NCBI GenBank assembly: GCA_029067025.1
Contig: JAIEFH010000220.1
Coordinates: 1-9,935 of the forward strand
Source: Oscillospiraceae bacterium
GTDB lineage: Bacteria > Bacillota > Clostridia > Oscillospirales > Oscillospiraceae
DNA length: 9,935 nucleotides
Direction of reading: 5' to 3'
Made by a program: the position numbers and the translations under genes
Notes under the pieces: model-generated
The model's database searches: none
What the model was told of the DNA's origin: nothing
The model's input: the letters and a program-made list of their open reading frames with translations, nothing else
Part shown: piece by piece, positions 6,584 to 9,935 of the stretch
Layout of the letters: every line of letters starts with the position of its first letter
How positions within the stretch are numbered: position 1 is the first letter of the stretch

Positions 6584-6752
6584 ACAATGACCGGCAGGAA
6601 GCCGGCCCCGGCGTGCCGAAGCACCCCCTTGCCGCCCGTCATCCCATTGCGCTGAACTGTGTGCCATGAAGGCACGCGCTTTCTCCCAGAGAAAGGGCGT
6701 GCCTTTTTCTGCGCTTTGGCGGGCAGATTTCGATCAACAAGGAGGAACCCCC
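6584..6752 (+). ncRNA. Structured 5' leader with terminator/antiterminator switch (candidate riboswitch or attenuator)
   Basis: The leader of about 170 bases lies between the promoter and the ECF S component gene. Its first half can fold into a long imperfect helix: 6587-6601 pairs with 6628-6642 at 12 of 15 positions, capped by a GTGC-CGAA-GCAC hairpin at 6613-6624. Downstream, GTGTGCC (6659-6665) can pair with GGCACGC (6671-6677), which is also the 5' arm of the strong terminator at 6671-6708, so the two hairpins exclude each other. A third complementary segment, GCGTGCC at 6611-6617, can pair with the same arm. I see no TPP, cobalamin, FMN or T-box consensus, so the ligand, if any, is unknown. 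Folding was done by eye. Confidence 0.55.
6671..6708 (+). terminator. Strong intrinsic terminator inside the ECF S leader
   Basis: GGCACGC (6671-6677) pairs with GCGTGCC (6697-6703). After one G-G mismatch, CTTTCTC (6679-6685) pairs with GAGAAAG (6689-6695) around a CCA loop, and TTTTT follows at 6704-6708. That is a 14-bp stem with one mismatch and an adjacent T-tract. It lies 44 bases before the S-component start and downstream of that gene's own promoter, so it looks like an attenuator. It could also stop read-through from the CPBP gene. Confidence 0.85.
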
Positions 6753-7313
6753 ATGTCATCTGTCAAAAAACTCACGATTTGCGCCGTCTGTATCGCCCTG
6801 TGCGTGGTGCTGCCCCCTGTGTTCCATATGCTGGCCCTGGGCAGCGTCCTCTCCCCCATGCACATCCCCGTGCTGCTGTGCGGCCTGGCCTGCGGCTGGC
6901 CCTACGGCGCGTTCTGCGGCCTGGCCGGGCCCCTGGCCGCCCACCTGATCAACGGCGCGCCTGCCGCCGCCATGCTGGTGTCCATGATCCCCGAGCTGGT
7001 GGTGTACGGTCTTGTCTGCGGCCTGCTGATGAAGCTGATCCATACCGGGAATCTTTACGCCGACACTTACTGCGCCCTGGTGCCCGCCATGCTGCTGGGC
7101 CGGGTGGTGGGCGGCGTGGCCCACGCCCTGTTCCTGATGGGCAGCGGCGGGTCGTACACCCTGGCCATGTGGGCGGGGGCCTATTTTGTGCAGGCCATCC
7201 CCGGCATCATTCTGCACCTGATCCTGGTGCCCGCCCTGGTGGTGGCGCTGATGAAGGCCAAGCTGATCCCCGCCCGTTACCCCAAGGCCGCGGCGGGGGA
7301 GAAGGCGGCGTAA
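6753..7313 (+). CDS. ECF transporter S component (substrate-specificity subunit)
   Basis: This 186-residue, very hydrophobic protein has about six predicted membrane segments, the normal size and shape of an ECF (energy-coupling factor) S component. These small membrane proteins bind a vitamin or related micronutrient and pair with the shared EcfA/A'/T energising module, which is not in this window. The early stretch SPMHIPVLLCGLACGWPYGAFCGLAGPLAAHLI (about 34-66) is the most family-like part. The ATG at 6753 has a perfect AAGGAGG at 6739-6745 with 7-base spacing; an in-frame ATG at 6666 lies inside the terminator hairpin and has no ribosome binding site. The gene is preceded by a strong promoter and an attenuator-like leader, and followed 32 bases later by a P-loop kinase, suggesting import followed by phosphorylation. 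I cannot assign the substrate: folate, pantothenate, thiamin-related compounds and nucleosides are all open. Confidence 0.85.
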   Translation: MSSVKKLTICAVCIALCVVLPPVFHMLALGSVLSPMHIPVLLCGLACGWPYGAFCGLAGPLAAHLINGAPAAAMLVSMIPELVVYGLVCGLLMKLIHTGNLYADTYCALVPAMLLGRVVGGVAHALFLMGSGGSYTLAMWAGAYFVQAIPGIILHLILVPALVVALMKAKLIPARYPKAAAGEKAA

Positions 7314-7345
7314 CGCGAACGATCGACTAGTCAGGAGGGATCCCC

Positions 7346-7924
7346 ATGTGCGAGGAGTTTACCGCTTTGACCCCGCTGGTGGAAAAAATTGAGGCGCTGA
7401 GCGCCAGGCAGGGCCGGGTCATCGTGGCCCTGGACGGCCGGTGCGCCTCGGGCAAGACCACCCTGGCCCGGGCGCTGGGGGAGCGGTACGGCTGGAGCGT
7501 AGTCCACATGGACCACTTCTTCCCCCGTCCTGAGCAGCGCACCCTGGAGCGGTACGCGCGGCCCGGGGGCAACGTGGATCACGAGCGCTTTCTGGAGGAG
7601 GTGCTGCTCCCCCTGCGCCGGGGGGAGAGGCCGGTGTACCGGCCCTTTGACTGCCGCACCCAGACGCTGCTGGAGCCCCTCCCCTTTGAGCCGGGCCCGG
7701 TGGTGCTGGTGGAGGGCAGCTACGCCTGCCACCCCGCCCTGTGGGAGCACTATGACCTGCGGGCCTTCCTCACCATCGACCGGTCACGGCAGATGGAACG
7801 CGTCGCCGTCCGGGAGGGGGAGGAACGGGCCCGGGCGTTCCAGGAGAAGTGGATCCCCCTGGAGGAAAAATACTTTTCCGCTTACGAGGTGGAGCAGCGG
7901 TGTGAATTCCGGCTGGAAGGATAA
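7346..7924 (+). CDS. Uridine-kinase-like P-loop kinase
   Basis: This 192-residue soluble kinase resembles the uridine kinase/phosphoribulokinase branch of P-loop NTPases. The Walker A motif is GRCASGKTT at 31-39 in VIVALDGRCASGKTTLA. A substrate-side HMDHFF follows at 54-59, then PEQRTLERYARPGGNVDHERF (62-82), YRPFDCR (98-104) and the Walker-B-like VLVEGSYA (120-127). The lid-type region ERVAVREGEERARAF near 151-165 supplies arginines. This is typical of proteins annotated as uridine kinase in Clostridia, but specificity for uridine is not shown. The ATG at 7346 follows AGGAGGGA at 7333-7340. The gene lies 32 bases after the ECF S component with no terminator between, so the kinase may trap the imported compound, for example a nucleoside or vitamin riboside. 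The stop codon TAA (7922-7924) runs into the shared terminator. Confidence 0.88.
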   Translation: MCEEFTALTPLVEKIEALSARQGRVIVALDGRCASGKTTLARALGERYGWSVVHMDHFFPRPEQRTLERYARPGGNVDHERFLEEVLLPLRRGERPVYRPFDCRTQTLLEPLPFEPGPVVLVEGSYACHPALWEHYDLRAFLTIDRSRQMERVAVREGEERARAFQEKWIPLEEKYFSAYEVEQRCEFRLEG

Positions 7925-7959
7925 AAAACACCCGTCTGCTTGGCAGACGGGTGTTTTTT
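7923..7959. terminator. Shared bidirectional terminator between convergent genes
   Basis: A perfect 17-bp stem pairs 7923-7939 with 7943-7959 around the 3-base loop TTG. It has six A's at its left foot and six T's at its right foot, so it works as an intrinsic terminator in both directions. It ends the ECF S/kinase transcript (+) and the HAD phosphatase transcript (-). The kinase stop codon overlaps its left foot and the phosphatase stop (7958-7960) its right foot. Confidence 0.95.
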
Positions 7960-8731
7960 ATAATGTCCGGAGCACGTCCACCACCCGTTTACAGTGGTTG
8001 GGGAAGTGTTCTCTCAAAGCGGGGGCGGCGTCCGCCATGATCCAGGGCTGGCCCGCGATGGACAGCATGGACTCGTCGTTGAAGTTGTCGCCAAAGGCCA
8101 TCACCTCGTCCAGGCCGATGCCCAGGGCGGCGCACAGCTGGGTCAGGCCCATCCCCTTGTCCGCCAGGGTGAAGTCCAGCCACACTTCCCCGGCCACGGT
8201 GGCCTGAAACACCTGCCCCCATTTGGGACCAAGCTCCGCCAGCACCTCGCTGGGGTTCCCCTCGGGGCAGTAGGCGGATACCTTTATGATGTCCTCCGGC
8301 ACATCCTCCGGGGTGGAGAGGAGCACCGTGTTGTTGCCCACGAAATCCCGCACCAAGGGGGCAATGGCATCCCCTTTGGGGCATAAGTAGCTGATGTCGG
8401 CTCCGGAGATGAGCACCTCCAGCCCCGGCGCGTCCACGATGTCCCGGCACAGGGCCAGGGCCCGCTCCCGCTCCATCACCGTCTTGCCCAGTACGGGGCC
8501 GGGGGAGCCGGGGCCGTATACCTCCGCGCCGTTCTCACACAGGAAGGGCACCCGGTCCGCCACCGGGGTAAACAGGCGCCGCAGGCTGGTGTACTGCCGC
8601 CCGCTGGCGGGGCAGAACAGGATGCCCTTGCGCTCCAGGCGGTGGATTTCCTCGAACACCTCGTCTGGGATGGTATGCTCCCCATAAGGGAGCAAAGTGC
8701 CGTCGATGTCGCTGGCGATGAGACGGATCAT
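7958..8731 (-). CDS. Cof-type HAD-IIB family hydrolase (sugar/nucleotide phosphatase-like)
   Basis: This 257-residue cytosolic phosphatase of the haloacid dehalogenase superfamily has the usual length for the Cof/YidA group. Motif I is SDIDGTLL, with nucleophile D8 and acid/base D10. Motif II is FCPASGR (around S43), motif III is the lysine in LADKGMGL (K192), and motif IV is GDNFNDESML with D215 and D219. ENGAEVYG (66-73) is the family's usual start of the cap-linked strand, and a C2-type cap spans roughly 80-185. The ATG (8729-8731) was chosen over an upstream in-frame ATG at 8824. It has AAAGGAG close upstream and starts at the conserved motif I, while the longer frame would run through the promoter and into the spoIIR terminator. 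Substrates of this group are promiscuous phospho-sugars and cofactors, so no precise function is given. Confidence 0.93.
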   Translation of the reverse strand: MIRLIASDIDGTLLPYGEHTIPDEVFEEIHRLERKGILFCPASGRQYTSLRRLFTPVADRVPFLCENGAEVYGPGSPGPVLGKTVMERERALALCRDIVDAPGLEVLISGADISYLCPKGDAIAPLVRDFVGNNTVLLSTPEDVPEDIIKVSAYCPEGNPSEVLAELGPKWGQVFQATVAGEVWLDFTLADKGMGLTQLCAALGIGLDEVMAFGDNFNDESMLSIAGQPWIMADAAPALREHFPNHCKRVVDVLRTL

Positions 8732-8762
8732 GGCGATTTCTCCTTTCTCTGCTGTCGCCGAT

Positions 8763-8792
8763 ATTTTAACAGGATGGCGGCCCTGTTGTAAA
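8763..8792 (-). promoter_or_regulatory. Sigma-A-type promoter of the HAD phosphatase
   Basis: On the minus strand TTTACA (8792-8787, 5/6) and TAAAAT (8768-8763, 5/6) are separated by 18 bases. The predicted start is near 8756, giving a leader of about 25 bases that contains the AAAGGAG ribosome binding site. It lies between the spoIIR terminator and the gene, so the phosphatase is probably transcribed on its own. Confidence 0.6.
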
Positions 8793-8804
8793 GCCCTGGG
8801 CGCG

Positions 8805-8835
8805 AAAAACAGCGGAGGGTACAAGCCCTCCGCTG
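8805..8835 (-). terminator. Intrinsic terminator of spoIIR
   Basis: A 10-bp perfect stem pairs 8810-8819 with 8826-8835 around a 6-base loop. Read on the minus strand it is followed by TTTTT (8809-8805). It begins 8 bases after the spoIIR stop codon (8844-8846), so it separates spoIIR from the phosphatase gene downstream. Confidence 0.92.
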
Positions 8836-8843
8836 CTTTGTGT

Positions 8844-9476
8844 TTATTTGCCGCCCATCAGCTCCTGCCACCACTCGATGAGCCGGAACTTCAGCACATA
8901 GCCGCCGTCCTGCCCGGTGATGAGGGCCACCTGATCCTCGCTCAGCACGCCCTCCGCCGCCGACTCCACGCTTCGCTCGGACACCGAGGCCAGACACAGG
9001 GGCGGAAACACCACGCACCACCAGTTTTGGCCCTTGCCCTCGCCGATGGTCACCTTCAGCGCCCGGTACTGTCCGGCGGGCAGGGAAAAGCCGTCGTACT
9101 CCTTGGTGGGGAACCACTGGTCGGCCAGGGTGACGCGCACCGGGTCGGACCGTCCCGTCCGGGCCAGGGCCTCCTCCCCCGCCCGGGCCAGCTCGTCCAG
9201 ATGGGGGGCCAGGGCGGCTTCCGCGTCCCGGCGGTCGGAGACGCCCTCCAGAATTTGAGCCGCCTCGGCCAGCACCGCGTCCCGCACCAGCAGCTTCCGG
9301 GCCTGGTCGGAGTCGGAGTCGGAGTTGGCAATCACATGGAGCCGCAGCACCCGGTCGGCCAGGGCGCCCTCACTGGCGGAAGCCCACACGCCCACGGTGA
9401 GGGTCAGCCCGAAGGCCAGCAGCAGCGCCGCCTCCCACAGGCGGAGCTTAGAGGAAGAAAGTGCGGGAAATTTCAT
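8844..9476 (-). CDS. spoIIR: Stage II sporulation protein R
   Basis: This is a 210-residue secreted or membrane-anchored sporulation signal. In Bacillus, SpoIIR is made in the forespore under sigma F and acts across the intermembrane space on SpoIIGA, causing cleavage of pro-sigma E in the mother cell. The sequence shows a hydrophobic N-terminal signal/anchor (about 13-32). It also has the diagnostic RLHVIANSDSDSDQARKLLVRDAVL (45-69) and the conserved NWWCVVFPPLCLA (151-163), with the cysteine pair C154 and C161. The ATG at 9474-9476 follows AGGACGG (9491-9485) with an 8-base gap. The upstream in-frame ATG at 9521 was rejected because it falls in the loop side of a terminator hairpin and has no ribosome binding site. 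The gene lies just downstream of ispE. A sigma-F-like promoter and an unusual hairpin lie immediately before it. Confidence 0.94.
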   Translation of the reverse strand: MKFPALSSSKLRLWEAALLLAFGLTLTVGVWASASEGALADRVLRLHVIANSDSDSDQARKLLVRDAVLAEAAQILEGVSDRRDAEAALAPHLDELARAGEEALARTGRSDPVRVTLADQWFPTKEYDGFSLPAGQYRALKVTIGEGKGQNWWCVVFPPLCLASVSERSVESAAEGVLSEDQVALITGQDGGYVLKFRLIEWWQELMGGK

Positions 9477-9477
9477 A

Positions 9478-9543
9478 AAAAACACCGTCCTATGTACCTG
9501 TCTGCCCCCTTGGGGCAGCAAGTACAGTATGGACGGCGTTTTT
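9478..9543 (-). terminator. ispE terminator hairpin abutting the spoIIR start codon
   Basis: A long imperfect hairpin is built from four blocks. The core CTGCCCC (9502-9508) pairs with GGGGCAG (9512-9518) around CTT. Then TGTAC (9493-9497) pairs with GTACA (9522-9526), CCGTCC (9485-9490) with GGACGG (9531-9536), and AAAAAC (9478-9483) with GTTTTT (9538-9543, one base skipped). On the minus strand the stem ends in TTTTTT directly before the spoIIR ATG. It starts 24 bases after the ispE stop. In read-through RNA the spoIIR ribosome binding site would be paired. Confidence 0.75.
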
Positions 9544-9554
9544 GGCTTTTATAC
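9526..9554 (-). promoter_or_regulatory. Sigma-F-like promoter candidate for spoIIR
   Basis: On the minus strand GTATA (9554-9550) is followed after exactly 15 bases by GTCCATACT (9534-9526). The Bacillus sigma-F pattern is GYWTA, 15 bases, then GGNNANANT; only the second G of the -10 differs. The predicted start is near 9519. The -10 lies within the outer arm of the ispE terminator hairpin. Confidence 0.5.
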
Positions 9555-9567
9555 CGCTGATGAAAAT

Positions 9568-9935
9568 TTATTGCGCGCCCGTCGGCCCGCACAGGAACAC
9601 GTCCCGATAGTTTTCCCGCAGGCGTTCACAGGCGGCCTGGGCGCTGTCCAAATCGTCGAACAGCCCGAACACCGACGGCCCGCTGCCCGACATGGACGCC
9701 CCCAGCGCCCCGCAGTCAATGAGTACGGCCTTGATGGAGGCGATCTGGTCAAAGCGGCGCCGCTCCAGCACGTCCTCAAACACGTTGTACATCCGTCTGG
9801 CCACCCCGGCCAGATCCCCCGCGTCCAGGGCGGCCATCACCCCGGGGGTGTCCGGGCGGCGGATGATTTTGCGCACGTTTACCCGGGAGAAGAGCTGGGG
9901 GGTGGAGATGGAGAAGGGGGGCTTGCAGATGACGA
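9568..9935 (-). CDS. ispE: 4-diphosphocytidyl-2-C-methyl-D-erythritol kinase, C-terminal part (truncated by window edge)
   Basis: IspE phosphorylates the 2-hydroxyl of CDP-methylerythritol with ATP in the MEP pathway to isopentenyl diphosphate, in the cytosol. The last 121 residues are visible; the frame is open to the right edge of the window, so the GTG at 9876 is internal. The first visible residues read VICKPPFSISTPQLF, matching the IspE-typical 'KP.F.VST' strand. Near the C-terminus, GALGASMSGSGPSVFGLFDD is the third GHMP-kinase motif, the glycine-rich loop shaping the active site. The protein ends CGPTGAQ. The stop is at 9568-9570, and a terminator hairpin begins 24 bases later. The ispE-spoIIR order is a neighbourhood I recall from Clostridia; the identification rests on the motifs. 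Confidence 0.92.
   Translation of the reverse strand, partial: VICKPPFSISTPQLFSRVNVRKIIRRPDTPGVMAALDAGDLAGVARRMYNVFEDVLERRRFDQIASIKAVLIDCGALGASMSGSGPSVFGLFDDLDSAQAACERLRENYRDVFLCGPTGAQ

Noticed and set aside
6584..6708. Leader as a T-box, TPP, cobalamin or FMN element
   Set aside because: None of the conserved boxes I know for these classes (for example the T-box GGTGG-type motif or the TPP CTGAGA stretch) is present by eye.
6666..6752. 29-residue N-terminal extension of the ECF S component, or a leader peptide, from the ATG at 6666
   Set aside because: The ATG lies in the loop of the proposed antiterminator, has no ribosome binding site, and the encoded residues come from the terminator stem.
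8732..8824. Upstream ATG for the HAD phosphatase
   Set aside because: It would put the promoter, the ribosome site and part of the spoIIR terminator inside the coding region; motif I begins right after the ATG at 8731.
8697..9560. 287-codon + strand open frame opposite spoIIR
   Set aside because: It runs through two terminators and the spoIIR gene antisense. His/Gly/Gln-rich shadow content with no domain.
1..9935. CRISPR arrays, transposons, tRNA genes, phage or toxin-antitoxin genes
   Set aside because: No regularly spaced repeats, transposase, integrase, tRNA-like cloverleaf or toxin motif was found on either strand.

Overview
The window looks like chromosome from a GC-rich, spore-forming member of the Firmicutes, most likely the Oscillospiraceae/Flavonifractor-like Clostridia. 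The reasons are a recognisable spoIIR gene, strong AGGAGG-type ribosome binding sites, classic hairpin-plus-T-tract terminators, an ECF-type S component, and a non-mevalonate isoprenoid gene (ispE). Genus-level placement is inference.

Region 1 (1-5565, + strand) is a cell-envelope signalling and transport block. It opens with the C-terminal end of an ABC-2-like permease. An OmpR-type response regulator and a sensor histidine kinase follow, overlapping by 4 bases, behind a good sigma-A-type promoter. After a 77-base gap come an MacB/LolD-type ABC ATPase and a 780-residue permease with two FtsX-like halves. The gap holds tandem TTTAAGG direct repeats at helical spacing and a promoter, so the kinase/regulator pair probably controls the transporter. 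The substrate cannot be read from sequence; peptide antibiotic or envelope-stress export is the family-based guess.

Region 2 (5566-6507, +) is a clearly AT-richer island holding one CPBP-type intramembrane protease. Such proteins often act in bacteriocin immunity or peptide processing. Its composition suggests it was acquired separately.

Region 3 (6508-7959, +) begins with a near-perfect promoter, a structured leader with a strong intrinsic terminator and competing antiterminator pairings, then an ECF S component and a uridine-kinase-like P-loop kinase. This reads as a leader-regulated uptake-and-phosphorylate cassette for an unknown vitamin or nucleoside.

Region 4 (7958-9935, - strand) carries a Cof-type HAD phosphatase, convergent with the kinase across a shared perfect 17-bp terminator, then spoIIR and the 3' part of ispE. 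The ispE terminator hairpin abuts the spoIIR start codon. A sigma-F-like promoter for spoIIR lies inside that hairpin's arm, an arrangement that could insulate a forespore gene from vegetative read-through.

No tRNA, rRNA, CRISPR array, insertion sequence or att site was seen.
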